DNA from: Paralvinella palmiformis
Lineage: Eukaryota > Annelida > Polychaeta > Terebellida > Alvinellidae
NCBI GenBank assembly: GCA_025642065.1
Contig: JAODUP010000041.1
Coordinates: 1,379,001 to 1,443,000, forward strand
Reading direction: 5' to 3'
Length of the DNA stretch: 64,000 nt
This document shows, one piece after another, positions 1 to 12,843 of this stretch. A program made the position numbers and the translations under genes. Below the pieces are notes generated by a model. It did no database searches and was not told the origin of the DNA. It worked only from the letters and a program-made list of their open reading frames with translations. Positions within the stretch are counted from its first letter, which is position 1; every line of letters starts with the position of its first letter.

Positions 1-190
1 CAGGATCTGCATTTCAGGCTTAACAGTTTCAGTATCAAAGTTACTCCAAATACTCAATTGCAATTTACACCACGAGAAACAGTGCCTGTTTTGAGAAATT
101 TCATAAATAGATCATAATATTCAGCCAGTTTATTACAAATTTGAAACAATATGTGAAGTCAGTTGGCAATAAGGAAGGATTACTACTTTT

Positions 191-1021
191 TTATAGATGG
201 TGTTCATCTAAGAATGCTGTGAATCCTGTTGGATCACCTATTCCATCTTTGTATTTCATTTTGTTCATCTTTAGAACAATGTTACCTACCATGCAATGCA
301 GTCCTTCCATTAAAAGTGTCCTGTACTTGTCTGTAGCAGTCTGAGAAATGCTTTACATGAACTGGCAATGGTGTCTAAGCTAAGGGATATAAATGACGAC
401 ATTTAAGCTCATTAAGTGATTTATTCCATGATTTGCTAACCTTCTGAATTGCTGTATGGTGGACATTGACAACAACATGATATACCATCATGTTTGAAAT
501 ATGACTGATTCCTGTTCAGGTCGCAATCTTGGCAATTAGATTGATGAAAATCTGCACAGACCATGTCACTTTGATCCACAAAGTCACAGATATAATGGTT
601 AAAATTCTCAGATGTGCCACCAGACATACCAGTGGTCATTCACAACAGATTGACAATATAACATGTAATGAATTATCGTTGATATAAATTCCTGGTTGAG
701 GAGCAAATCCAAAAATAAGATGTCATACTTTCATGGCAATCTTTTCAGTAAATTAGGTATTATTCTTACTCTCATGTCATCTGCCCTAGAGTATTAGTGG
801 TGCACTAAAATGGAATGTTATTTGTTGGCATCTGGTTAACAATGACATCATATGCAATTTGGATGAATATACGATTTAGTTTGAATATAACAGCTTTAAA
901 GGAATAGTTAGAAATGTTCAGGGCTAATAAAAATTTTCTCACTCATACCTTAATAACAATGGCTGAAATGGCAGTTATTTTACGTGGCTTAGCTACCTCA
1001 AATAAGGGTGACGTATATGGT
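191..1021 (-). CDS. 3' end of an unidentified gene (last two coding exons, partial)
   Basis: Two exons on the minus strand join in frame. The first, 1021 down to 949, follows an acceptor ending TTACAG, reads PYTSPLFEVAKPRKITAIS and onward, and ends AAG before a gtatgag donor in phase 0. The second, 340 down to 191, follows a TTTCTCAG acceptor, encodes 49 residues and ends TAA at 193-191. It contains YRTLLMEGLHCMVGN and, near the end, GDPTGFTAFLDEHHL. The peptide looks like a helical C-terminus and codes better than the overlapping frames. I do not recognise the family. Earlier exons would lie at higher coordinates and were not found with confidence. The exon at 949 starts after one base of a split codon, so the preceding exon must end with two bases of a codon. 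A SINE (1044-1232) sits in the intron just upstream. Confidence 0.5.
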
Positions 1022-1043
1022 CTGTAATTTAATGCTTTACAAT

Positions 1044-1232
1044 GGGGACTAATTCTAAATAACTTTAAACATATGCAATAGATAGCATATTCATCAGAGA
1101 AAACCTTACCAGTTGCCTGGTTGGATGAAAATCTCTCCCCCTACTATAGTGCCACAGGCGGGATTCAAACCTCCAACCTCCTACACAGCATGACCATGAG
1201 TAAGAAAGTCCCACACTCTTATCCACTAGGCC
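1044..1232 (-). mobile_element. tRNA-derived SINE, family A, copy 1
   Basis: Read on the minus strand it starts GGCCTAGTGGATAAGAGTG (A-box-like) and carries a B-box-like GGTTTGAATCCC. It then follows the same body (TGGCACTA-AGTAGG, ATCCAACCAGGCAACTGG) and the same 3' end (TCTAAATTAGTCCCC) as the copy at 12571-12751. A third, more diverged copy is at 54315-54482. It lies in the probable intron of the left-edge gene. Confidence 0.8.
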
Positions 1233-2034
1233 ATAGAGGTAGTATAATCAACCACATATTAAATAATCCATTTCAAAGTGTTGACTAATTGGTCTATGGG
1301 GGCAACCATTTTGAAGCCAGACACAAGCCAGATGCCCCAGAAATATGATATCACTTAAATTAATACAAGCTTTTTGTATTACCTAGTTAAAACAATGTAA
1401 ACAGGAGTCAGCCAAAATTTTATTTTGGATCAAAGGCATCTTTGTGAATAGCCTTATGTTTGAACTTTTATGGAAATGACTAAATAAAACTATACAGTGA
1501 AATTATTTATTGTTTTGTACTCTTGTAACAAGAAGCATCTACTGAACTGTCTGATTTTTGTAAACGAACTGATGACAGCATCAGTTATATGAGTTAGTAG
1601 CATCTGTGAACTGATTTGATTGGGATCAAGATGGCTGCATGGTTCTTGGGCCACCTGACACCTAACAATGCTGTCATTTATAATTTGTCTAATTCTGTTC
1701 ATCTACTTGCAATTTGTTCCTTAATATAATTGAACCACTTAGATTAAGATAGCTTGGCCTGAGCCTGTCTGTCTTAATACAAGACAGCTCACTGAAGCCT
1801 TGGACATTTAGATCTCAAGTACATAGTAAAAGCATGTTATAATTATATTGAAGTGTGATCTATTTATTAAGCAAATAATTAAATTTGATTGAACTTTTTT
1901 AATTATGGGGAAGTTTGTTGTGGCTGCTCTTTTGAATTAATCTGCTTCAGACATTCAGACAAATTATAAGTACCAGTAGTAAACTAAAATACTATGAAAC
2001 ACAGAAGCATAGAATAATTTGTTAATATCTCACT

Positions 2035-2082
<48 letters not shown>

Positions 2083-4996
2083 ATGATTTAATATATAATA
2101 GACTACAATATGCATTTATTCATATTAATTATTGTAATTATTTTATATGAATTGCAATGAACATGATTTTAAACTAACAACTTAGAAAATACAACTAGCT
2201 GTTTAATATGAATTGAAAAACTACAGTTATAAACTATTATATTCAAGATAGTCTGGTCTTTTTAGAAAGTAGCTCATCTTTAAAAAGGGTTGAAAGTATT
2301 CAGTAAATCACTATCCATCATACTATCCAAAAAGATGCTATGGTTATGACAAGAACATTTATTTTTGGCCAAGCCATGATGTCACTATATTATGTATATA
2401 GGATTTTTTATCTTAAAATGTGGGCATTGCCCAAAATAATCTCTTATAATAAGTTAACAAAATGCACATGTTTATTCTTTTGTGTAATCATTTTATTTCA
2501 CATACATATTTTTTGTTATCAGGTCCATTAACCAGCAAACACCAAATTGCTGGAGTCCATTTGCCACTTATTGGTTTTGTCTTTTGGTGCTCACATTTGG
2601 CTTGTTTTGATTGGCATCTTATTGGCATTTGATAATGGACCTACCCCACCATGACTGATCCCAAGTGGGCAGTTTTCAAAGCCATGACTGTTTTGCCTGC
2701 ATATCATAGAGTACAAGAGAAATAAGCAGCACAAATCAACATTTTGTCCCATTCACTTGATAAGTAAAGACACATAATTAATCAGAGTACATTGTTGAAT
2801 CTATTTTAATTAATTTACTATTTCACAGAGGTAACAAAATTTTATATTGCACATTTTTATCCATATAAAATACATGCACAATTAGCATAATATTATTAAC
2901 AATGTCATCCCCTTTGCTCAGCTTTACACATGTTTTGTTTTGATTATGAACTACCCAGTAGCTCATTTACATATTATTATATAATAGGGGATTTCTTGCT
3001 CCTTTCTCATTTCATCCACCTCCTTAACCATATTTAGTAGTAGTAGTTTTATTTCAATCAAACATTTGTACAAGTATGTTTTCATAATACTTACAGTTGG
3101 TGCTTAGAATGTTTGACTGTGGGTATAGGTTCAGGTACATGTACCTGTGATAACATTAAAATATGTTTAGCCTTGACATATGTAACATAAAAAATGGACC
3201 AGCTTGTGGTAATTAACCTATACCCAAATATTTTGTATAATTGTCACAAGATTTTCAACCTAAAATATAATATAATATGGGTGAAAAGAATTAACAGAAT
3301 ACAAAAATTATCAGAAATATGTGCATAACATAAGGTTGCACACCATCACCCAAATCCTCCTGACAATAAAGAAACTTTTACAATAAAAACAGCATCTTGG
3401 TTATTTTGGAAGTGTGCAAAATTGGTGTTTTTTATCACACTGTACCCTCAGTGAATGAATTAATTGGGATAATGTGGGTCGCAATGCCAGTGCTGCCATA
3501 ATACATATAACAATTTGGGATTTAAGGTATCACAATCTCTACTGTTGTCATAAGACACCATTCATCTTGAGAATTTTACATGCTAATTGTCAGTATCCTT
3601 TATGTAGTATTGTTTTATTTTGAGCTTGAATGCATTATGTGAGGATGACTTTTTAATATCTATATGTATGCAACCAGTGCCAAGGCTAAACAACTGAGCT
3701 CATTTTGACCACCTGTTCAGTTTGTGCTGTGGCAGTAATTGGGTGGTTCTGAATAGTCAGATTTCACACAACCACCATATGGAACTGGAAGCCACTGGGG
3801 TTTTTCTTCCGTTGGATTGTTTACATTTCAACCAACACAAATTTAGGGATAAAATACACTATTCCTTTTGCAAACATACAAGAAATATGAGCTAGCCACA
3901 TCTATAGTTTATCTTATTTGTATTCTGAATGTAATGGACCAATCCCACAGAATACATATTACAAGATAAACTGGTATATACTAATCTATTCTCTGGATTT
4001 AATAGACATTTAAAGGGAATGGGAAATACTAAAATAATCATGTAGATGCCACTGATAATGTTATAAATCAGTTGTTACGGTAAACAGAAAACTACCTTAC
4101 TGAAACAGGAATCATTCTTGTGACTCGACAGGCAATAAAATACATGAATTACAGACTGTGTTGAATATGACAGGTCAAATGTGGCACATCTCTTAGTCTT
4201 ATATTAATTATTTCCTTGTTACTGAATAATTAAAAATGAGATGATCACATTCTCATGATTATGTCATAATTTATATTTTAGCTAAACTTGTAAGAACTGA
4301 AGCGGCTTATATAATAAAAAAGTGTATGTACATGTGTGCACATGTTTAATATGGGTTTTCACAGACATATCATGCTTTCTTGTTACTGTTATTTTTATTG
4401 TTGTTATCACTTATACTTATAGTATACTTTACTTGATTGATGGAAGATAATAAATGTTGTTATTTCTATATAAAGTTCTATCATTTACATGCATACACAC
4501 ACAAATATATACTGGCATGAAACAGCTTAAGAGTTATTATATTTATTTAAGTATTTTCCATTGCTTTCAATTAATAATGGCTTTCTCTCTATTCTTGATT
4601 TGGTCTCTTTGTGCATTATCAGATGCACACACACAGACACAGTTTTTTTAAATCACAGCAGTTAAGGGGCGCTATCATAGATATTTGCATTAACCTTGAT
4701 GTGTGTGTCTGTGTGTGTGAAGATCACAGTTATTGTGTTTATTTCACTGACATAACTAAGTGTTCCCTTTTATGTATGTAAGTGTATATGTATAAACATA
4801 CACACACACATAAACACACATGCACTAAATTAGATAAAGAGTCCTGGCAACAAATAGCTATTGTCTCCCTGTATGGTAATTTTCATTTATAATTTTCAAT
4901 TTAACATTGGAAAGCTGAAGATGGAAGCTAAATCCATGGTTTGATCATGCAATAATTCCTTCAAACAATTCAGCAATATTTACCTTTATCTTTCAG
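1233..4996. other. Non-coding or unresolved stretch
   Basis: AT-rich DNA with a (TA)n run at 2038-2084 and scattered CA/GT runs near 4494-4504, 4698-4720 and 4800-4820. It probably contains upstream introns of the left-edge minus-strand gene and the 5' exon or exons of the C19orf47-like gene. A minus-strand ORF at 1490-1702 has protein-like composition (QVAQEPCSHLDPNQISSQML), but I could not fit splice sites of the right phase. I see no other supportable gene. Confidence 0.4.
2038..2084. repeat. (TA)n microsatellite
   Basis: An almost uninterrupted TA dinucleotide run with one TTA interruption. Confidence 0.9.
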
Positions 4997-6510
4997 CTGG
5001 TACATCACAGATGACTGTGTGGATTAAGTTCTTCTCAGATGCTGGCATACCAGCAGGTGTAGCCGCTAATTATGCTGTGCTGTTTACAGAACACAGAATA
5101 CAGCAAGACATGCTGTTGGATTTAAATAAAGACTACCTTAGTGAGATGGGTATTACTGTTCTTGGTGATGTAATCGCCATTCTGAGACATGCCAAAAATG
5201 TTCATGCCCAGGTAAGTGACATTTATGGATGATATGATATGTTATATTATGCTTATCTTATAAGTTTCAGTCAAAGTTTTAATCTTTCTCTCAGTTTGTG
5301 TAGTATTTGGAAATGCCACAGTATATATTTTGCCTATTTCAGATGACCAAAGAAAAAGCACTGAAAGAAAGCATCAATGAAACATCGCCTCCAAAACCAT
5401 CCACACGTAAGTTTGTTATGAGATATGACATTTACTATCTTTGTTATGATATTATTTTTACTACAGCCCTATTTCATTGTCCATAACCAGGTATTTCATT
5501 CAGATATTTCTGTGCCCCTCATTAGCATTGATAAGAAAACACAAGTGAGTGCAGTTTTAATAAACATTATACTGCAACAATTATTTGGTACTTCTCCTCC
5601 TGAACAGTCAGCTAGCCTTTATTAGAAATTTATAATAATAATGCATGTTTATATAGCACCAGAACCAGGTAACCCTGTTATGAGGCACTGTACAGTATTA
5701 GTATCCCTGACTCAGACCTGTTAACACCCAGCACACATTTCAACTCACAAGGGAGCATACAATGCATGCTGTCATTATAGGCACAAAGCTATCAGGTCCT
5801 GTTAGGTTCTCATTATTATTGATGAGTGAACCAGTCACCATGTGACAGCATTGCAGCTCCCAGAGCCTCAAACCTGTGACCCTTTGGCTACGAGTCCTAC
5901 GCATGAACTAACTGTGCCTTCACAACTCATGATTCTAATTTAGATTAGAATTATAAGAGGGTGTATTTTAAGCACTGTGTAAGGTCATGTTCTTAAGCTG
6001 AGTGGCACCTCATCATAGGGTTTAACTTGGATTAAACAAGAGCCAGATAAATTGTTCCTTCATCTGGGCTAGTACAAGATAAGATCCATCAGCTTACCAA
6101 ATTTCTTACTAGTCCAACAAATATTATTTACTTACCGAAGAGAACAGTTTCTTTGGTAGTTAGAGTTGGTTTGCTGCATCCTTGTACACATTAAAAGGGT
6201 GAGATGATTAAATTATCCTTCACCTCTAAATAAGTTTTTTTGGTATGTATTTGCATAAAGAGTTTGTATTTATAATGGCTCAGTGGTTGGGGTAGTAGAC
6301 TGGAAACTGACATGGTTGACCATACTGTTGAATTGTATAATGCAGCTCCATACCATTGGGGCAATATACAAATGAGTATTTCAGAGAAATATTAATAAAG
6401 TCGACTTAATAATACAACACTTCACTGTCTGATACAAAAAACTTTAGAATTTTTTTCTCTATCATAAATACTTATTATCCTGTTATCTGAGAAACTCATC
6501 TTCTGACTCC

Positions 6511-6566
<56 letters not shown>

Positions 6567-9500
6567 CATACACACACACACACACACACACCCCATAGAA
6601 TACTGTATGTCTATCATGTTATTATGACAAAAATAATTGGATATCACAAACATATTGGTATTGCTATTTAGAGATATCTGCTGCACAGAAAATTGTGATA
6701 TATCTCTACACAACTTTCATTACCCTGAGTTAAAGCATAAAGTCACAATGCTGGATTTGGTCTATGCTAAAGGTATTTTTATGACTAAGTGATTTATAGT
6801 GTGTTTATTTCCAGCTGCTAGTCGGACAGTTAATCATTATCTGGGCAAGTCACCCAGTCAAGATTCTGTGACAGAGTCACCTGTTCCAATGATATCTGTT
6901 CAACTGGCCAGCAGGCTAGGCACAGGTTCTTCTACTGGTAAGGCATTAATAGTAATAATTATTCTGCATCAGATTTACAATAAGAGTGATTGTCTCTAGT
7001 ATTATTAATTGATAACTGAGTGAATATTGTGATAGATTATAAGTTTAAAAGTTCCCTCTTTAAGTTACAGCAACTCACTATTTATTATTTCCAAATAATA
7101 GCTGGTCTACTTGAATTTAACAGATGTGAACATCATTTGACAAAGGGTGATTGGTTTAACTCTCACTGACAAACAGTTAAATTTGTTTAATAATGGTACT
7201 GGCTTATACAAGTTTGAATATTGGTAAGGGAAATCATGACATTAAGAACAGTCTTGGAAGGCAGAAATATCCCTGTGGTGCAAAAAAATTTGAATTACAG
7301 GCCATCACTTGTTTCATTAGTTGATTTGGGGATTATTTTGTGGAAAAGTAATTATTAATGATTAACTTCACTTTGTTTGACTTTGTGGTGTCAGTGTTTA
7401 TACATAACTTTTCATCAATCTGTAAAATTCATCAAATATTGTATCTAAGTGTAAGGATCTCTGACCAGTTTAAATGAGAGCTCGTTTAGACTGCTTAACC
7501 TTGTTTGTTGAATTCTTGTTTCTTCTTGCCTTTCAGCTAGGGCTAGTGTCACTAAGACTATTAGTCTCAAAGCTCAGAAAGAAGAGGTTCCTGTCCCTAA
7601 AATACGTAGGGTCTTGCCAGAACACGAGGGCAAGTACAAGGTTATAATGCCAAAAGGTACCACAGAGAAAACAAAGAGAATTTTGAGGAAGACCACGCCA
7701 GGTAGGATTATATATTGTGGATTAGCTGTTTAAACTATTACAGTAATGCTTCTAATGTAAAGTTGCTACAGACACTTGGACATAACTTAAAATGGTATTC
7801 ATTAAAGCAGATTATATCTTTGGGGTTTTATTGATAGACATAAGCTTTGTTATAATCTGGCCTATCAAGAAATGAAGTTGACAAACTCATAAAATTATTT
7901 ATCTGCAGCCGATGCCTCACATTCTGTATTCACACGTCTGGGTCAGAGTGATTTAGATACGGAGAAACAAGGTGGCACTATTACCATTACTGGCATTGGT
8001 AAAGTGGTTGTAAGAAATACATCCACTTCCAGTCCTCAGGTTTGTTTGTTTGTGTGGATGTGCACGAATGTCCACATGCAGTAGAATTTACCATTTATTG
8101 TTTATGAGTTATGTTTTCATGGTATTTGTTCATGACTCAGCATTCAGACATTGGTTTGAAAGAATAAGTTAAAATGTAGTTGAAAGTAAATTTACTGTGA
8201 TCCAACTGAAAGATCTGTTTGCTGGTAATTTTATTTTGAAACAGTTACAAATTAACAGTCTATGTACTTATTATTGTATGTTATCTGCTTTAGGGTTCAG
8301 TTTTTAATCGCCTTGGTAGTATATCTACAGTGAAGAGACCAGCTTCATCTACCTGTCCTGACAGTGATGATAGTGATGATGAGGCACTGCCATATGCTGG
8401 AGTTTTAAAACAGACAGCAAAACCTAGCAAAATTCATCTGGGCCAGAAAATAGCCAGTCCAGTTAAGAGAGTGAAAATTGATACACAAAAGGAGAAAGGT
8501 TTGCTTCATTCATAAATTTCAGTTTATTAAATTTAAATAATGCCTGCAAATGTCCTATATACTTTTGACTTACTTTATATAAGACCAGTCATAGATCAGG
8601 CATATTTGTCTTTTTTCTTCTTATTTTGATAATTTATGTTTTGGCACTTGATTAATCATATTTCCTTGATTATGTAAGAATGACTTTGGTATTCTACAGT
8701 ACAACTTGTGTAGACTGATCCTACTTTCCACATCAGGAAAACTAAATCTAAGCACTTTCACTTGATGCAGTTAATGCACACCTAACTTAGGCAAGCATAT
8801 TATACATATGTATTTTGTCAGAGAATATTATTTTAATATTGCTTCCTCGTAATTTTTAGATGTTGAGAGTTCAGAAGTTGTCACATCTACAGAAGGCATA
8901 CTTGCAAGTTGTGCAACTGTAGTGAAGAAGCCAGCTCGAGCTAGGTTAGGCAAAACTACTGGAACAAGTTCATCAGTAGGTGCTGCACTTGGCAATATAA
9001 CTGTCACTAAAAGTAAGTAAACCATACTTACTTACATGGTATTTATCTTTTTTTAATACTTTATACCAGTGATCCAGGAAACATGTGCCATCCAGATGTC
9101 TGAGTGAGTTGATGTCTGCTGCCTGCCGTGGACAACACTATTCATCTGGAATTATTCAATATTGTTCTTATACATGTAAAATAAAAATAGATGTCATTTA
9201 GAATCTATAAAAATTACCACATTGGTTCATAAAATAAGATAAAATACTGCCTTCCTTTACCACTTATTTTAGCCAGTTACCTCAAATACTTTTTGTTATG
9301 CTTATTCAATCTTTATCTGTGTTATATTTGAAACTATTGACTATGTAATCATGTCATTCACTTTATTCAAATGATCTTCCTAAAGCAAGGAACATTATTT
9401 TCAAATAAAACTTTTGTTTTAACTGCAGTTGATAAGCATTCATTTCACTAGATTACTTTCTAAACAGTTTGAAATCAATTTATTTATATGAGTCATGAAA

Positions 9501-9753
9501 AAAAGGGGTTTATTGGTGCCCAAAAACATTTATAAACTTGCCATTTTCGATCTATTTTACAGATGTCAATTTGAGGTTAAGTGTGAAGAAAGCAGCTGTC
9601 ATTTCTCCTGAGAAAATATCAGTAAAGAAGATCTCATTAAAGCGTACTGCTGTACCAGATACTCAGAATCAGGGAGCTCTGACCAGAGCTGCTAAAAAGA
9701 GTTTAGCAAAAGCCAGTGTATTTTCGAGACTTGGAAAACCCACATCAACATGA
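4997..9753 (+). CDS. C19orf47: SAM-domain protein, C19orf47 homologue (8 exons; 5' end may be incomplete)
   Basis: Exons: 4997-5211, 5343-5406, 6815-6937, 7537-7701, 7909-8039, 8294-8498, 8860-9012, 9563-9753 (TGA). All junctions are GT-AG and in frame. Counting from Met at 5011 gives 410 residues, close to the roughly 420 of human C19orf47. Residues 1-67 are a SAM (sterile alpha motif) domain, with [15 protein letters not shown] and the [14 protein letters not shown] region. Exon 4 has the family block [20 protein letters not shown]. Exon 6 has an acidic stretch (DSDDSDDE) followed by LPYAGVLK, also a family hallmark. The Lys-rich C-terminus is probably disordered. The motif VFxRLG appears three times (about residues 191-196, 231-236 and 400-405). 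The biochemical function is not established; SAM domains usually mediate protein oligomerisation. The first exon opens mid-codon after an acceptor, so a short upstream exon may carry a few more N-terminal residues. Confidence 0.93.
5629..5925 (-). mobile_element. tRNA-derived SINE, family C
   Basis: Lies in intron 2 of the C19orf47-like gene. In reverse orientation it ends in a tRNA-like head: the minus strand reads GGCACAGTTAGTTCATGCG (A-box region), then GGGTCACAGGTTTGAGGC (B-box region). The other end is an ATAATAATGCATGTTTATATAGC tail, typical of SINEs mobilised by LINEs that end in short ATT repeats. The exact ends are approximate. Confidence 0.6.
6515..6590. repeat. Compound (CA)n-(GA)n-(CA)n microsatellite
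   Basis: CA repeats flank a GA run, within intron 2 of the C19orf47-like gene. The ORF seen here on the minus strand is a product of the repeat. Confidence 0.95.
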
Positions 9754-9858
9754 CCAGTCATAAATATGTTTATGGATTGCTATTAATAGTATAACATTAA
9801 AATGATATATATCACACATGCAACCTTCAGACAAGATCTGTATATATATTTGTTAGTT

Positions 9859-9864
9859 AATAAA
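9859..9864 (+). terminator. Polyadenylation signal of the C19orf47-like gene
   Basis: The first canonical AATAAA after the stop codon, about 105 bases downstream of TGA at 9751-9753. Confidence 0.6.
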
Positions 9865-11220
9865 TGCAAAGAAAAGTATTATCTGTATTTTTGTATCCTA
9901 AAGAGAACAAATTAATGAAATTTTATGTCAGTAATATAATTATTATATCTCTCCTGTTACTACAATGTCATTTTAATAAGAATTTTACATGAAAGGTTTA
10001 TTTGAATCAAGTTTAATTAAAACAAAACAAATTAATAAGAACTTTCATCTATTATTAAATAGCCATTAAAAATGCCTTTGATTTATGCAAATGGTGATAT
10101 TAACATTGATAAGTGGCTTCCAAATTTATGTGTTAAGATTAATATTTTGATTTTTAGGGAGAATGTTAATCATGGCATTGTATCATATATGATGTCAATT
10201 AAAAACCAGTGGTGCATTATATTCTGTGGTAGCAAGATGACTCTCGTTATATAAAACAAAGGTAACAAACTGCAAGGTTTATGATTCATACAAAGAATGA
10301 GATACGACGCTCTTGGGTACGGGATGTCTTGGGTACGAGTTGTCTTGTTACCGACGCTGCCTTCGTGAAATGCGCTACTGAGTTATCCATAATTACAAAA
10401 ATCTGATAATTCTACATATAAATATTGATTTTCATAATAAAGCCATGTATAATTATCATCAACTTATTTCACTTCTATTTTCACTCCATGACTGCATGAG
10501 TTTAAATCAAAATAACGATTGATGTCCGTTTGTATCTAGATCTAGACTAGAGTCTAGACTCTAGACGGCTGCTAATACACTGGAAACTTTTCTCCCGATG
10601 ACTGGATTTCTTGACACTGAAATAGCACCGGCCATTAACCCGACCCCCCAAAATAAGGGTCAAAATGTTGACACAAAGACTCGGCTTAATGGCCGGGACC
10701 TACGGTACATCATTTTATTTATTAGCCTAAACTAAAGTATCGAAGAATAATTGTTAATTATTTATTAGCTCTCCCTCCTACATTAGAACCATATAGATAG
10801 GCAAAGAAAGCTGGAAAAATCCCAAATCTCTAACATATCTCTAACAATAGCTGCTCAAGCAGCAATTACCCTTACTCAAGGTGTGTTGAAATCACATAAC
10901 AATTACATAATGCAAATAGCACTGGCCATTAGCCAAGACACCGTCAGCACAAAATGTGATACACACCGTCGGAGATATGACTTTGTCTTTTCCTCGATGC
11001 CAAAGGAAAATTCTACACACTTCAGTAATATTGGTTGATCGATTACAGCAAAAGCTGTAGATGAATCCTTCATCGAGAACCTAAGGAACGGCAATGCGCA
11101 ACTTTCAAGAGAGCAGTTTCTGTTGAATGACCTCTACGATGATCAGACTGATAATTGTCATTGAAGTCATTGTGTTTAAAGTTCTTTTCTATACAACATA
11201 CATAAATACCTGTAATAAGT
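9865..11220. other. Intergenic stretch
   Basis: No gene seen. It holds a TCTAGA-rich palindromic cluster (10534-10566) and a GGCCATTAA inverted repeat (10628-10697). The part after about 10900 may be badly decayed 5' sequence of the LINE that becomes recognisable at 11221. Confidence 0.5.
10628..10697. repeat. Short inverted repeat (hairpin)
   Basis: CCGGCCATTAACCCGA at the left pairs with TCGGCTTAATGGCCGGG at the right, with a spacer of about 37 bases. It could be the remains of a small MITE. Confidence 0.6.
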
Positions 11221-12570
11221 TCAAACATGGGCGGAACTCACAAAAACCTGACCTCCTCCCCAAGAGCGAAGACACTATGATCAACAATGTGGAGTGTCAA
11301 ACAGGATTGGGATTGACTGACCATGTATAGTCATTACGTGTAATCTACAGTTGAGTTCACTGAGCCAGAAAAGGACAGAACCTTGTTTCAGATACCACAA
11401 AGGCTGGCAAACGAACCAGCACTTAATATTTAAAATGGATTGGGAAACTGATCTGAATGCAATAACAGTCAACGAAGCATTACCATTTTCTCATTGGTGT
11501 TAAACGAGCAAATGAAGCGATACATACCAAAATTATTTCTCAGTAAAGACAAACAGAGAAAAATACGGATGACCAGGGAGGCGACAGCAAAAGACAAAAA
11601 GAAGCAGCAAACATTGAAACCTTATCGGCACACCGAGGATCACATGGACTACAGCCGTGCAACTACAGAGAAAAACGATTTCACTACTCTGATAAGAAAC
11701 TTGTGGAGATATTTCGAGCGGAACTGAGCGAAAAAGAACTCAAACTGGAAGTACTGCAAGTCCAACCTAAAGAACGAGACAAGCTTTAGTGACATGCAGA
11801 AGGATGATGGGACCCTCACTAGTGATGATCATGAAAAGTCAGAAATGCTAAATATGTATTTCACCAGCATATTCATCAGGGAAGTCACGGACACCATAAC
11901 TCCTATGAATGAGCGATAGGAAAGTGTTAGACTCACAGAGATAAAGATCACTCCTAATCTGGTTGAGAAGAAATTAAACAAGTTGAAGGTTTCCAGATGG
12001 ATTTCATCCACGAACACTAAGTGAACTCTCCAGCTAAACAATGATGCCATTATACATAATATTCAAGAAGTCAATTTTGGAAGGTGGACTACCAGAAGCA
12101 TGGAATGATTTCCACACCACAAACCGACTCACAAGAAAGGATTAAAGACCACACCATGCAGGAAATAATAGACCAATCAACCTAACATCAGTCATTGTTG
12201 TATGCTCCCTGGGAGTTGAGATATATGCTGGATTGGAACAGGTCTGAATCAAGGATAATAATACTGTAAAATGCCTTAGAGCAACTATCTAGCTATAAAT
12301 GTCAGATAATATTATTGTTAAAGTGATGGAATCAATAGTCGACTCATGTGCGACACGTAATGGATAACATTATGTTCTCTGACACCCAAAATGGTTTTGT
12401 CCCAGGTCGTTCATGTATGACGCAGCTACTCATCACACTTGAGCTGTGGTCTGAGTTACGGGATGGTGGAGCCCCTGTGGATGTATTTATCTAGATTTCC
12501 GAAAGGCATTCGACACCGTACCACATCAGAGATTATTGAACAAAACTGAGACGCACAGTACCGCCTTTAT

Positions 12571-12751
12571 GGCCTAGTGGGTAAGAGCGTGAATGGGACT
12601 TTCTTATTCATGATCATATTGTGCGGGAGATCGAAGGTTAGAATCCCGGCCGTGGCACTACAGTAGGAGGAGGTTTTTTTATCCAACCAGGCAACTGGCA
12701 ATGTTTTCTTCGCTGAATATGCCATATATTGTAAATTCTAAATTAGTCCCC
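12571..12751 (+). mobile_element. tRNA-derived SINE, family A, copy 2 (inside the LINE)
   Basis: Starts GGCCTAGTGGGTAAGAGCGT, has a B-box-like GGTTAGAATCCCGG, and ends at AAATTAGTCCC. It splits the reverse transcriptase coding sequence: the DFRKAFDTVPHQRLL-type region is upstream and FINDLPGK plus the FADD box are downstream. It therefore inserted after the LINE. Confidence 0.85.
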
Positions 12752-12843
12752 TATTCATCATTTTTATTAATGACCTACCTGGTAAAGTCACATGTACAGC
12801 AAAGATCTTTGCAGATGACACTAAGCTTTTCAAGGTTGAAAAA

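Noticed and set aside
436..639. Cys-rich minus-strand ORF as an exon of the left-edge gene
   Set aside because: It has a donor-like end, but its phase leads to a stop in the next exon and it has no convincing acceptor.
1490..1702. Minus-strand ORF with protein-like composition
   Set aside because: I found no donor of the phase required by the exon at 949-1021 and no polypyrimidine acceptor; it is left unassigned.
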